64,000 bases of DNA, taken from positions 25,655-89,654 of the forward strand of contig CANRBG010000001.1 in assembly GCA_947628805.1 (NCBI GenBank), read 5' to 3'. The translations under genes were made by a program, and so were the position numbers. Under the pieces are notes generated by a model. It saw nothing but the letters and a program-made list of their open reading frames with translations. It was not told where the DNA came from and made no database searches. This document shows, piece after piece, positions 11,436 to 20,523 of this stretch (the first letter of the stretch is position 1; every line of letters begins with the position of its first letter). This DNA is from an uncultured Oscillospiraceae bacterium. Lineage in GTDB: Bacteria > Bacillota > Clostridia > Oscillospirales > Oscillospiraceae.

Positions 11436-12386
11436 ATGACCGACCTGATCTTCAATAAGCCCTGGATACCCCAGCGGGCGGACCCGTATGTGTACCGCCA
11501 CACGGACGGGACGTACTATTTTACCGCATCGGTGCCGGAGTATGACGGCATCCGCCTGCGTCACGCGTCGACCCTGGCGGGCCTGGCCCAGGCCCCGGAG
11601 ACGGAGGTCTGGCACAAGCATGACAGCGGGATCATGTCCATCCACATCTGGGCCCCCGAGCTGCACTATCTGGACGGGAAATGGTACATTTACTATTCCG
11701 GCGGCGACAAGGACGATATCTGGGAGATACGGCCCTACGTGCTGGAGTGTCAGGGCGATGACCCCATGGCCGGGCCATGGGTGGAGCGGGGCAAGCTGAC
11801 CCGCGCTTCGGGGGACGACTTCTCCTTTGAGGCCTTCTCCCTGGACGGCACGGTCTTTGAGGACGCCGGACGGCGGTACTATGTCTGGTCCGAAAAGGTG
11901 GGCGTGGGCAAACAGATCGCCAACCTCTACATCGCCCGAATGAGCTCCCCTACCAGTCTGGAGACGGTCCAGGTGCTGCTGTCCAGCCCTGACTACGACT
12001 GGGAGCGGGTGGGCTTCTGGGTCAACGAGGGCCCGGCGGCCATCCACCACGCCGGCCATATCTACCTGACCTATTCCGCCTCCGAGACGGGTGTGAAGTA
12101 CTGCATGGGTATGCTGACGGCCAGGGAGGGGACGGATCTGCTGGATCCCCTGAACTGGAAGAAGGAGCGCTGGCCTGTGCTGACCAGCGATTTCGGCAGG
12201 GGCATCTACGGCCCCGGCCACAATTCCTTCACCACCGACGAGCAGGGCAATGACATCATGGTATACCACGCCCGGACCGAGGAGAAGATCGTAGGCAACC
12301 CCCTCTATAACCCCAACCGCCACGCCATGCTGATGCGACTGCGCTGGGATGGGGCGGGAAGGCCCGTCTTTTCCTACGACGACTGA
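11436..12386 (+). CDS. Intracellular GH43 alpha-L-arabinofuranosidase or xylosidase
   Basis: A 316-residue single-domain GH43 protein without signal peptide, so cytoplasmic. Catalytic residues are visible: D16 in RADPYVY (base), D137 in SLDGTVF (pKa modulator) and E198 in NEGPAA (acid). The short length and the HIWAPE and GPGHNSF motifs fit the exo-acting arabinosidase subgroup. The ATG follows CCGGAGGGACG. Only 19 bases separate it from the second GH51 gene, so the two form an operon divergent from the importer and probably degrade what that importer brings in. Arabinosidase is preferred to xylosidase because of the company it keeps. Confidence 0.87.
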   Translation: MTDLIFNKPWIPQRADPYVYRHTDGTYYFTASVPEYDGIRLRHASTLAGLAQAPETEVWHKHDSGIMSIHIWAPELHYLDGKWYIYYSGGDKDDIWEIRPYVLECQGDDPMAGPWVERGKLTRASGDDFSFEAFSLDGTVFEDAGRRYYVWSEKVGVGKQIANLYIARMSSPTSLETVQVLLSSPDYDWERVGFWVNEGPAAIHHAGHIYLTYSASETGVKYCMGMLTAREGTDLLDPLNWKKERWPVLTSDFGRGIYGPGHNSFTTDEQGNDIMVYHARTEEKIVGNPLYNPNRHAMLMRLRWDGAGRPVFSYDD

Positions 12387-12405
12387 CCAAAAAGGAGGCA
12401 TCCCT

Positions 12406-13911
12406 ATGGCGACGATCAGGATCGACGAGACGGCCCCCCGGGGCCGGATAGCCCCGGAGATATACGGCCACTTTTCCGAGCATCTGGGCCGGTGCATCTA
12501 TGAGGGCGTTTTTGTAAAGCCGGACAGCGGCATCCCCAACGACAACGGCATGCGCCGGGACGTGGTGGAGGCTCTGCGGGAGATCCGCGTGCCCGTGCTG
12601 CGCTGGCCCGGCGGCTGCTTTGCCGACGAGTACCATTGGCGGGACGGCATCGGCCCCCGGGAAAGCCGCAAAAGGATGGTCAACACCCACTGGGGCGGGG
12701 TGGTGGAGGACAATTCCTTTGGCACCCACGAGTATTTTGAGCTGTGCCGCCAGCTTGGCTGCAAGACCTACGTCAACGGCAACGTGGGCAGCGGCACGGT
12801 CCGGGAGATGAGCGAGTGGGTGGAGTACATGACCTTCGGCGGCGTCTCGCCCCTGGCGGAGCTGCGGGCCCAAAACGGCCATAAGGACCCCTGGCGGCTG
12901 GACTATTTCGGCGTGGGCAACGAAAACTGGGGCTGCGGCGGCAACATGACCCCGGAGTACTATGCCAACCTCTACCGCCGCTACCAGACCTATGTGCGCC
13001 AGTACGACCCCGGCGCTCCCATCGCCAGGATATGCGGCGGGCCCAACGTGGACGACGACAACTGGACCCGGAAGGTGCTGGAGACCTGCTATGCAAGCCC
13101 CCACCCGCCGGAGGACTTCCATGGCTTCATGGACGGGCTCAGCCTGCACTACTACGTCCATCCCGGTGGCTGGGACAACAAGGGCAGCGCGACGGAGTTT
13201 ACCGACGAGGCGTTTTATGCCACCATGGAAAAGGCCCTGTGGATGGAGGACCTTATCAAGCTGCACGGCGGTATCCTGGACCGGTTCGACCCGGACAAGA
13301 GGATCGGCCTGATGGTGGACGAGTGGGGCGCCTGGTACGATGTGGAGCCGGGCACCAATCCGGGCTTTCTCTACCAGCAGAACACTATGCGGGACGCGCT
13401 GGTGGCGGCGGTGACGCTGAACATCTTTAATAACCACTGCGACCGGGTGAAGCTGGCCTGCATCGCCCAGATGGTGAACGTGCTCCAGTCGGTGCTGCTG
13501 ACGGAGGGCCCCCGGATGGTCCGCACCCCCACCTGGTATGTGTTCCATATGTACCGGGATCACCAGGGCGCCCGGCTGTTGGATACCGCGGTGGAGGGCG
13601 CCGGGACCGTGGGCGGCGGTCTGCCCAACATCCAGACGTCCGCCTCTCTGGACCGGGACGGCAAAACCGTTATGGTGACGGCGGCCAACCTGTCCCTGAC
13701 CCGGGCTCAGGACGTGACCTTCCGGCTCAGCCGGTCCTACATCGCCTGCGGAGAGGGGACCATCCTGGCCGGAGACGCCCATGATCACAACACCTTTGAC
13801 GAGCCTGACACGGTGCGGGAGGAGAAGCTGGACGTGATGGGCGTGGGTCCGCTGGTCAATATCCGCCTGCCCGCCTGTTCGGTGGCGGCGGTCCGGTTCA
13901 GGCTGGCGTGA
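12406..13911 (+). CDS. abfA: Alpha-L-arabinofuranosidase, GH51 (second copy)
   Basis: A 501-residue cytoplasmic GH51 enzyme. Acid/base E173 lies in VGNENWG and nucleophile E306 in [15 protein letters not shown] precedes them near residue 66. The ATG at 12406 follows AAAGGAGG at 12391-12398. Sequence around the motifs differs widely from the first copy (GNENW against GNEMD), so the two are old paralogs or separate acquisitions with probably different linkage or chain-length preference. The stop overlaps the GTG start of a small cysteine-rich protein gene by four bases. Confidence 0.92.
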   Translation: MATIRIDETAPRGRIAPEIYGHFSEHLGRCIYEGVFVKPDSGIPNDNGMRRDVVEALREIRVPVLRWPGGCFADEYHWRDGIGPRESRKRMVNTHWGGVVEDNSFGTHEYFELCRQLGCKTYVNGNVGSGTVREMSEWVEYMTFGGVSPLAELRAQNGHKDPWRLDYFGVGNENWGCGGNMTPEYYANLYRRYQTYVRQYDPGAPIARICGGPNVDDDNWTRKVLETCYASPHPPEDFHGFMDGLSLHYYVHPGGWDNKGSATEFTDEAFYATMEKALWMEDLIKLHGGILDRFDPDKRIGLMVDEWGAWYDVEPGTNPGFLYQQNTMRDALVAAVTLNIFNNHCDRVKLACIAQMVNVLQSVLLTEGPRMVRTPTWYVFHMYRDHQGARLLDTAVEGAGTVGGGLPNIQTSASLDRDGKTVMVTAANLSLTRAQDVTFRLSRSYIACGEGTILAGDAHDHNTFDEPDTVREEKLDVMGVGPLVNIRLPACSVAAVRFRLA

Positions 13912-14156
13912 GCACGCGGTGGTGCCTGCGCTGTCTTTTGCGGGAGTTCGACGAGCAGGCGTATGTGAAGACGCTGAAAGAGCGCATCGAGCGCACCCCG
14001 GCCCGGGAGCGGACCGATCCGGCGGCATATGACGCGCGGCTGGAGGTCTGCAGGGCCTGCGACCGGCTGGAGCGGGGCACATGCCTGGCCTGCGGGTGCT
14101 ATGTGGAGCTGCGGGCCGCCTCCAAACGGGGCCGCTGCCCCTATGGGAAATGGTGA
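13908..14156 (+). CDS. Small cysteine-rich protein (DUF6171-like)
   Basis: An 82-residue protein starting with GTG that overlaps the GH51 stop as GTGA. Cysteines come as C-x2-C near residues 6-9, C-x2-C near 48-51, then C-x2-C-x-C and a final CP: a pattern for one or two structural metal sites. The C-terminus, [20 protein letters not shown], resembles small clostridial proteins grouped as DUF6171; that link is from memory and not verified. Translation coupling to a glycosidase may be accidental. Function unknown. Confidence 0.6.
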   Translation: MSTRWCLRCLLREFDEQAYVKTLKERIERTPARERTDPAAYDARLEVCRACDRLERGTCLACGCYVELRAASKRGRCPYGKW

Positions 14157-14173
14157 AAAGGATAAAAAGCACA

Positions 14174-14213
14174 CGGCGCGGTCCTTCGGGGGCCGCGCCG
14201 CGCTATGTTTTTC
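14174..14213 (+). terminator. Rho-independent terminator after the GH43-GH51 operon
   Basis: CGGCGCGG (14174-14181) pairs with CCGCGCCG (14193-14200) around a TTCG-type loop, followed by a short T run (14208-14212). Confidence 0.7.
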
Positions 14214-14308
14214 CCGGCGCCTTTACACGGATCTTACATTCCCGTGGTGGCGGACTTTACAATGGACGGGTACGATAGAGACAGAAAATCGAGAGCGGGA
14301 GCGTTATT

Positions 14309-16060
14309 ATGGACATTTTCGACCTTTTGTCTCTGGCCGGTGGGCTGAGCCTGTTTCTGTTCGGCATGAGCGTGATGGGCCAGGCTCTGGAGCGGCGGGC
14401 CGGCGGCAGTCTGCGGAGCCTGCTGGGAAAGATGACCACCAGAAAGGCGGCGGGGCTGCTGACGGGTCTGGCCGTCACGGCGGTGATCCAGAGCTCCTCC
14501 GCCACCACGGTCATGGTGGTGGGCTTCGTCAATTCGGGGCTCATGACGTTGGGCCAGGCCGTCAATGTGATCATGGGGGCCAACATCGGCACCACGGTCA
14601 CGGCCTGGATACTGTCCCTGGCGGGGATCGACGGGGACAGCCTTTTCGTGCAGCTTTTGAAGCCCAGCTCCTTTACCCCGGTCCTGGCGGCGGTGGGCGT
14701 CGTTTTCTATATGTTCTGCCATTCCGACAAAAGAAAGGACACGGGGGCCATTTTGCTTGGCTTTGCCACGCTGATGTTCGGCATGGAGACCATGTCCGGG
14801 GCGGTAGCGGGGCTGGGTGACGAGCCTGGGTTCCGGCAGGCGTTTTTGCTGTTCAAGAATCCCGTCCTGGGGGTGCTGGCCGGGGCCGCGCTGACGGCCG
14901 TCATCCAGTCCAGCTCCGCGTCGGTGGGCATTTTGCAGGCCCTGGCGGCCACGGGTCAGGTCAGCTACGGCGCGGCCATCCCCATCATCATGGGCCAGAA
15001 CATTGGCACCTGCGTCACGGCGCTGCTGTCCGCCGTGGGAGCCAACAAAAACGCCAAGCGGGCCGCGCTGGTGCACCTGAGCTTCAACGTGATCGGCACG
15101 GCGGTGTGGCTGAGCGTGTTCTGCCTGATCCGGGGGGCGTTTTCTCCCGGGCTGCTGGACGAGAGCGCGTCGCTTTTGGGCATCGCGGCGGCCCACTCGG
15201 TGTTCAACGTGCTGTGCACAGCGCTGATGCTGCCCTTGAGCGGCTTTTTGGAGAAGCTGGTATGCCGGCTCGTACCGGACGCCGCCCGGCGGGAGACCCC
15301 AAGCGAGCTGGACGAGCGGCTTTTGGCAACGCCGCCCATCGCTCTGGAGCGGTGCCATGCCGTGGCCGCCGATATGGCTGCCTGCGCCGACGGCGCGCTG
15401 ACCGGTGCCATGGCCGCCATTCGGGCCTATACCCCGGAGCTGGCGCAGTCTGTCCGGGACGCAGAGGAACGGGCCGACCACTATGAGGACATTTTGGGCA
15501 CCTATCTGGTGAAGCTGAGCGCGGAGCAGATCAGCGAGCGGGACAGCGGCGAGGCGGCGGAGCTTTTAAAGGTCATCGGGGACTTTGAACGCATCAGCGA
15601 CCACGCGGTGAACATCATCCAGTCCGTGGAGGAGCTGCGCGGCAAGGAGCTGGCCCTGAGCACGGCCGCGGCGGCGGAGATGGACACGCTCACCGCGGCG
15701 GTGGGGGAGATCCTGGCCCTGAGCCAGCGGGCGTTCCTAAACCGGGACATGGCCGCGGCGGAGCAGGTGGAGCCTCTGGAGCAGGTCATCGATCTTTTGA
15801 AGGAGACATACCGGACCCACCACATCCAGCGCCTTCAGCAGGGCAAGTGCTCCATCGGGGCGGGATTCGTGTGGAACGATCTGCTGACGGATCTGGAGCG
15901 GGTCAGCGACCACTGCTCCAACATCGCCGGATGTGTCATCGACGCTCATCTGGGCAACCTGAGCATCCACGAGTCCGTCCGAGCCATCCGGGGCGACCGG
16001 GAGAAGTTCGCGGAGCGGTACGAGGGATATCTGGAAAAATACGCCCCCGCCGCCGGCTGA
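14309..16060 (+). CDS. Na/Pi cotransporter family protein with PhoU-like domain
   Basis: A 583-residue membrane protein of the NptA/YjbB family. Two inverted Na/Pi repeats are seen, each with the QSSSA signature: VIQSSSATTV near residue 53 and VIQSSSASVG near residue 195. After about nine helices (to residue 335) comes a soluble helical C-terminus of about 230 residues with two PhoU-like three-helix units (for example DFERISDHAVNI and DLERVSDHCSNI). The family moves phosphate with sodium; the YjbB relatives export phosphate. The gene stands alone between two terminators. Confidence 0.9.
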   Translation: MDIFDLLSLAGGLSLFLFGMSVMGQALERRAGGSLRSLLGKMTTRKAAGLLTGLAVTAVIQSSSATTVMVVGFVNSGLMTLGQAVNVIMGANIGTTVTAWILSLAGIDGDSLFVQLLKPSSFTPVLAAVGVVFYMFCHSDKRKDTGAILLGFATLMFGMETMSGAVAGLGDEPGFRQAFLLFKNPVLGVLAGAALTAVIQSSSASVGILQALAATGQVSYGAAIPIIMGQNIGTCVTALLSAVGANKNAKRAALVHLSFNVIGTAVWLSVFCLIRGAFSPGLLDESASLLGIAAAHSVFNVLCTALMLPLSGFLEKLVCRLVPDAARRETPSELDERLLATPPIALERCHAVAADMAACADGALTGAMAAIRAYTPELAQSVRDAEERADHYEDILGTYLVKLSAEQISERDSGEAAELLKVIGDFERISDHAVNIIQSVEELRGKELALSTAAAAEMDTLTAAVGEILALSQRAFLNRDMAAAEQVEPLEQVIDLLKETYRTHHIQRLQQGKCSIGAGFVWNDLLTDLERVSDHCSNIAGCVIDAHLGNLSIHESVRAIRGDREKFAERYEGYLEKYAPAAG

Positions 16061-16077
16061 CCGGCGCGGCGTCATAT

Positions 16078-16109
16078 GGGCAGGCATGCCGGCGCCTGCC
16101 CGCTTTTTT
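16078..16109 (+). terminator. Rho-independent terminator after the Na/Pi gene
   Basis: GGGCAGGC (16078-16085) pairs with GCCTGCCC (16094-16101), followed by GCTTTTTT (16102-16109). Confidence 0.85.
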
Positions 16110-16121
16110 GTAAAAGGCCCG

Positions 16122-16150
16122 TTGCCATGGACCGCAATACATTGTATACT
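16122..16150 (+). promoter_or_regulatory. Promoter of the DUF5107-TPR gene
   Basis: TTGCCA (16122-16127) and TATACT (16145-16150) with a 17-base spacer, 35 bases before the ATG at 16185. Confidence 0.7.
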
Positions 16151-16184
16151 GGTCCCACAAACCATTTTGCGGGAGGATGCGGCA

Positions 16185-19100
16185 ATGGGTCCGGTGACGG
16201 TGAAGCGGGAGAGGCTGGTCATACCCACCTATGAGGCGGCGGCATATGACAAAAACCCCATGTTTCTGGAAAAGCGGGTCTATCAGGGCTCCAGCGGCCG
16301 GGTGTATCCCCACCCGGTGTGCGAGGGCGTGTCGGACGAAAAGACCGACCATACCTACGACGCCGTCTGGATGGAAAACGACTATCTCCGGGTCCTGCTG
16401 CTGCCGGAGCTGGGGGGCCGGGTCCAGCGGTTGTACGATAAGACAAACGGCTACGACGCGGTGTATTATAACGAGGTGGTCAAGCCGGCCCTGGTGGGCT
16501 TGGCGGGGCCCTGGATATCCGGAGGCATCGAGTTCAACTGGCCCCAGCATCACCGGCCCTCCACCTTCGACCCGGTGGACTGGGCCATCAAGAAGGGCCC
16601 GGACGGGTCCGTGACGGTCTGGATGGGCGAGACGGAGAAGATGTTTCACACCAAGGGCATGGCGGGCTTCACTCTCTATCCGGACCGGGCCTATCTGGAG
16701 ATCAAAGGCAGGATCTATAACCCCACGGACCGGCCCCAGACCTTTCTGTGGTGGGCCAACCCCGCGGTGGCGGTGAACGACCACACCCAGTCCATATTCC
16801 CCCCGGACGTGCACGCGGTCATGGACCACGGCAAGCGGGACGTGTCCAAATTCCCCATCGCCGACGGGGTCTATTATAAGTACGACTACGCCCCCGGCAC
16901 GGATATCTCCCGCTATAAGAACATCCCCGTGCCCACCTCCTATATGGCATACCATTCCGACCTGGACTTTATCGGCAACTACGACCACGAAAAGAAGGCG
17001 GGGCTGCTGCACATCGCGGACCACCATGTGTCCCCCGGCAAGAAGCAGTGGACCTGGGGCAACGGGGATTTCGGCCGGGCCTGGGACCGGAACCTGACCG
17101 ACGCCAACGGCCCTTATATCGAGCTCATGACCGGCGTGTTCACGGACAACCAGCCAGATTTCACCTTTCTGAAGCCCTACGAGGAAAAGACCTTCACCCA
17201 GTATTTCATGCCCTACAAGGCCGTGGGGGCGGTGAAAAACGCCAGCCTGGCCGCCGCCATGAATGTGGAGCTGACGGAGGCCGGCAAGGTCCGGGCGGCG
17301 GTATACACCCCTTCCGGCCTGAAAGACGCCGTTCTCACGGTCTATGCCGGGGACCGGGCGGTGTTTTCCGCCCCGCTGGACCTGCCTCCGGCGGGGGTGT
17401 TTGAGCGGGTGATCGACGTGCCCGGCGTGGATGCGGCGGCCCTCTTGGCGGCCATCACCCGGGACGGCCGGACGATCCTGGAGCAGCGTCCCGCCGGGGA
17501 GCCGGAGGACCCGCCCGTTCCGGCGGAGGCCATCCCCGCCCCGGAAGAGCTTCCCACCACGGAAAAGCTGTATCTGGCGGCGGTCCATCTGGAGCAGTAC
17601 CGCCACGCCACCCGGTCCCCGGAGCCCTACTATTTGGAGGGCCTGCGGCGGGACCCCACGGACATCCGACTCAACGACGGCTATGGCCGGTATCTGTACG
17701 GCAAGGGCCTGTTCGCCGAGAGCATCCCCTATTTCCGGGCGGCCATCAAAGCCGCCACCTGGAAAAATCCCAATCCCTACGACTGCGAGCCATACTACGA
17801 CCTGGGCCTGGCGCTGAAGCGGACCGGGGACCTGGCCGGGGCCTATGACGCCTTTTATAAGGCCACCTGGGACGGAAATATGCAGCAGCGGGCCTTTTAC
17901 GAGCTGGCCTGTCTGGCGGCGGCGAAGGGGGACTTCCCGGCGGCGCTGGATTTCGTGGATCAGTCCCTGGTCCGGGGCCTGCACAACCTGAAAGCCCGGA
18001 CCCTCAAGACCGCCCTGCTGCGGCTGACCGGGGCGGCGGATGAAGCGGCGGCCTTCGCGGCGGAGACACAAAAGCTGGACCCCCTGGACCACGGCAGCCG
18101 GTATGAGCTTTACCGGCTCACGGGGGAGGGGCTGGACGCGTTCCGGGCCCTGCTGCGGGACGAGGAACACAGCTACATCGAGCTGGCGTTGACCTACCTG
18201 GCCGCGGGCCTCGCGGGGGAGGCGGACCGGGTCCTGGCCCTGTCGCCGGCGCCCGGCGGACCGCTGGTCCACTATTACAGATTCTACTGCACCGGCGACG
18301 GGACGGAGCTGCAAAAGGCGGAGGGCGCCAGCCCCCTCTACTGCTTCCCCAACCGTCTGGAGGACATCCCGGTCCTGGAAAAGGCCGTTCAGGCCGGCGG
18401 CCCCATGGCGGCCTATTATCTGGGTGAGCTCTTCTACGACCGGGACCGCTGGCAGGAGGCGACGGCGCTCTGGGAGGGCTGTGCGGAGAGGATCAAGCTG
18501 CCCACGGTATGGCGGAATCTGGCCCTGGCCTATTATAACAAGCAGGGGGACGGGGCGAAGGCCCGGCAGGCCATCGAGACCGCCTTCGCCATGGACCCCA
18601 CCGACGCCCGGGTGTTCTTTGAGCTGGACCAGCTTTACAAGGCCCTGAACGAGCCCGTGGAAAAGCGGCTTGCAAACATGCGGGCCCATGAAGCGCTGCT
18701 GGCGAGCCGGGACGACCTGTACACGGAGTACGTGACGCTGCTGAACCTGACCGGGGCCTGTGACGAGGCCTATGACCGCATCATGGACCACGTGTTCCAC
18801 CCCTGGGAGGGGGGCGAGGGAAAGGTCCCCGCCCAGTACCGGGCCGCCCTGATGGGCAAGGCCGGGTCGGACCCGGACCGGGCCATGGAATACTTGGAGG
18901 CGGCCCTGACCTATCCGGCGAATCTGGGGGAGGGCAAGCTCATCGGCAGCCTGGACAACGACATATACTACCTGCTGGGCCGGGCCTATCCGGACCGGGA
19001 GAGATCGGAGCGGGCCTACGTCCTGGCGGCCCGGGGGCCTTTCCAGCTGGCCTCGGCTACCTACTACAACGACCAGCCCCCGGAGATGATGTACTACGCC

Positions 19101-19400
19101 GCTAAGGCCCTGGAGGCCCTGGGGGACGCCGCCGAGGCGGAAAGGCGGTTCGACCGGTTCATCGCCTACGCCCACGAGCACATGGACGATCACGTGACCA
19201 TCGACTACTTTGCCGTGTCCCTGCCGGACTTTCTCATCTTCAACGGGGACCTGGACCGGAAAAACCGGGTCCACTGTCTGTATATGGCCGCTCTTGGCTG
19301 GCTGGGCAAAGGCGATACCGCCCAGGCGAAGCAGTACGCCGCCCAGGGCCTGGCCCTGGAAAACGGCCACGCCGGCCTGCGCCGGATCGCGGCATTGTAA
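16185..19400 (+). CDS. DUF5107 domain protein with tetratricopeptide repeats
   Basis: A 1071-residue cytoplasmic protein. Residues 1 to about 400 match DUF5107, a beta-rich domain resembling galactose-mutarotase-like sugar-binding folds, with conserved runs such as PELGGRVQRLYD, EFNWPQHHRP and WWANPAVAVND. The remaining ~650 residues are helical TPR-like repeats (for example RDPTDIRLNDGYGRYLYGKG and YDLGLALKRTGDLAGAYDAF). The ATG at 16185 follows GGGAGG; the frame is open further upstream but past the promoter. Such proteins occur near glycosidases and sugar transporters and are thought to handle carbohydrate, but no activity is established. It has its own promoter and terminator. Confidence 0.8.
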   Translation: MGPVTVKRERLVIPTYEAAAYDKNPMFLEKRVYQGSSGRVYPHPVCEGVSDEKTDHTYDAVWMENDYLRVLLLPELGGRVQRLYDKTNGYDAVYYNEVVKPALVGLAGPWISGGIEFNWPQHHRPSTFDPVDWAIKKGPDGSVTVWMGETEKMFHTKGMAGFTLYPDRAYLEIKGRIYNPTDRPQTFLWWANPAVAVNDHTQSIFPPDVHAVMDHGKRDVSKFPIADGVYYKYDYAPGTDISRYKNIPVPTSYMAYHSDLDFIGNYDHEKKAGLLHIADHHVSPGKKQWTWGNGDFGRAWDRNLTDANGPYIELMTGVFTDNQPDFTFLKPYEEKTFTQYFMPYKAVGAVKNASLAAAMNVELTEAGKVRAAVYTPSGLKDAVLTVYAGDRAVFSAPLDLPPAGVFERVIDVPGVDAAALLAAITRDGRTILEQRPAGEPEDPPVPAEAIPAPEELPTTEKLYLAAVHLEQYRHATRSPEPYYLEGLRRDPTDIRLNDGYGRYLYGKGLFAESIPYFRAAIKAATWKNPNPYDCEPYYDLGLALKRTGDLAGAYDAFYKATWDGNMQQRAFYELACLAAAKGDFPAALDFVDQSLVRGLHNLKARTLKTALLRLTGAADEAAAFAAETQKLDPLDHGSRYELYRLTGEGLDAFRALLRDEEHSYIELALTYLAAGLAGEADRVLALSPAPGGPLVHYYRFYCTGDGTELQKAEGASPLYCFPNRLEDIPVLEKAVQAGGPMAAYYLGELFYDRDRWQEATALWEGCAERIKLPTVWRNLALAYYNKQGDGAKARQAIETAFAMDPTDARVFFELDQLYKALNEPVEKRLANMRAHEALLASRDDLYTEYVTLLNLTGACDEAYDRIMDHVFHPWEGGEGKVPAQYRAALMGKAGSDPDRAMEYLEAALTYPANLGEGKLIGSLDNDIYYLLGRAYPDRERSERAYVLAARGPFQLASATYYNDQPPEMMYYAAKALEALGDAAEAERRFDRFIAYAHEHMDDHVTIDYFAVSLPDFLIFNGDLDRKNRVHCLYMAALGWLGKGDTAQAKQYAAQGLALENGHAGLRRIAAL

Positions 19401-19403
19401 AAT

Positions 19404-19440
19404 ATAAAAACAGGGGCAAGCGCGAAAGCGTTTGCCCCCA
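19404..19440. terminator. Bidirectional terminator
   Basis: GGGGCAAGCGC (19413-19423) and GCGTTTGCCCC (19428-19438) form an 11-pair stem (one wobble) with a GAAA loop. On the minus strand it is followed by GTTTTTATATTTT, ending the pdxY transcript. Confidence 0.8.
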
Positions 19441-19454
19441 TTTATAAGTGGTAT

Positions 19455-20297
19455 TCAGTTTTCCTGCACGGCCTTTATCAGGCCCGGCAGACAGGACTCG
19501 AACTTGACCCCGTACCAGTGATCGGCCTTGTCCGGCATGGTGGCCCGGATGCATTCCACGGTGTAGTCCACCGCGATGCGCAGCGCGTCCGGCAGGGGCT
19601 TTCCAAGCACCCCGGCCCCCGCCAGGGCGGAGGTGAAGATGTCGCCGGTGCCGTGGAAGGACACGTCGATGTGCTCCCGGAAGGCCTGGAAAAAGGCGTT
19701 TTTCGAGCTGTCATAGGCCACGGCCCCCTGATGGGCCCCATCGTAGTTGACGCCCGTCAGCACCGCCACCCGGCAGCCCAGACCGGTGAGCCGCCGCAAA
19801 AGGCCGTGGATATATTCCTCGTCGTAGCCGAAGGGGATGTATTCCTCCCCCAGCATGAACGCCGCCTCCGTCATATTGGGCACGATCACGTCCGCGTGAC
19901 CGCACAGCCGGGCCACCCCGGCGGCGTAGGCCATGTCAAAGGCCGGGTAGAGCTTGCCGTTGTCGGCGAATACCGGGTCCACGACCTTTACCGCCTCCGG
20001 GAACAGCCGGAAGTAGTATTCCACCATGTCGATCATGTCGATGGTGCCCAGATATCCGGTGCTGATGCCGTCAAAGGTCAGGCCCTGGCTCTTCCAGTGC
20101 TTCGCGATGGCGGTCAGGTCCGCCGACAGGTCCCGGAAGGTCCAGTTCGTGAACCCCGCCGTGTGGGTGGACAATATGGCCGTGGGCACCGGGCACACCT
20201 CCAGCCCCATGGCGGACATGATGGGGTGGGCCACCGTCAGCGAGCACTTGCCGAAGCAGGACAGGTCCTGTATGGTGGCGATCCGTTTCTGTCTCAT
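19455..20297 (-). CDS. pdxY: Pyridoxal (pyridoxamine) kinase
   Basis: Phosphorylates pyridoxal or pyridoxamine with ATP to salvage vitamin B6; a cytoplasmic ribokinase-superfamily enzyme of 280 residues, the usual length. The anion-hole motif HGTGDIF near residue 217 with catalytic Asp is intact, as are the N-terminal SCFGKCSLTVA segment and PNMTEAA. The ATG follows TTTGGAGG. It is transcribed alone and divergently from a TauE-type permease, across a 226-base AT-rich region with several dyads. PdxK and PdxY cannot be separated by eye. Confidence 0.9.
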   Translation of the reverse strand: MRQKRIATIQDLSCFGKCSLTVAHPIMSAMGLEVCPVPTAILSTHTAGFTNWTFRDLSADLTAIAKHWKSQGLTFDGISTGYLGTIDMIDMVEYYFRLFPEAVKVVDPVFADNGKLYPAFDMAYAAGVARLCGHADVIVPNMTEAAFMLGEEYIPFGYDEEYIHGLLRRLTGLGCRVAVLTGVNYDGAHQGAVAYDSSKNAFFQAFREHIDVSFHGTGDIFTSALAGAGVLGKPLPDALRIAVDYTVECIRATMPDKADHWYGVKFESCLPGLIKAVQEN

Positions 20298-20339
20298 GAT
20301 TGCGCCTCCAAATCTGTTTCAGTGCCACCACTATAACAC

Positions 20340-20367
20340 AAACTGGATATATTAAAATGCCCAGTTT
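20340..20367. repeat. Inverted repeat upstream of pdxY
   Basis: AAACTGG (20340-20346) and CCAGTTT (20361-20367) form a perfect 7-base dyad with a 14-base AT-rich centre, about 45 bases before the pdxY start. It may be an operator; no clear pdxY promoter boxes were found around it. Confidence 0.4.
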
Positions 20368-20400
20368 CGCAAAAAATTATAATATCAGATTGCCTGGAGG

Positions 20401-20458
20401 CCAACGGCGTTGCATTTTCCGGATAGGATGCTATAATAGCGCCGTTGGCTCTATTATA
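20401..20458 (+). promoter_or_regulatory. TauE-type permease promoter nested in dyads
   Basis: TTGCAT (20410-20415) and TATAAT (20432-20437), 16-base spacer. The promoter is exactly bracketed by a perfect 9-base inverted repeat, CCAACGGCG (20401-20409) and CGCCGTTGG (20440-20448). A second perfect dyad, TATAATAG (20432-20439) with CTATTATA (20451-20458), covers the -10 box and start point. Such overlap suggests control by a dimeric DNA-binding protein. Confidence 0.65.
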
Positions 20459-20523
20459 CCTGAAAGATACCAGTCGCGCTCCCGGCTGACGCCGAAACCG
20501 CGCGACATGGTATAAGGCGGCAT

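Noticed and set aside
14233-14276. Promoter candidates before the Na/Pi gene
   Set aside because: Combinations such as TTACAT with TACAAT have an 18-19 base spacer and weak boxes, and TTTACA with TACGAT is only nine bases apart. None was convincing enough to list.
20401-20448. Possible phase-variable invertible promoter upstream of the TauE-type gene
   Set aside because: The inverted repeats are only 9 bases with 30 bases between them, shorter than known invertase substrates, and no invertase gene is near. An operator is more likely.
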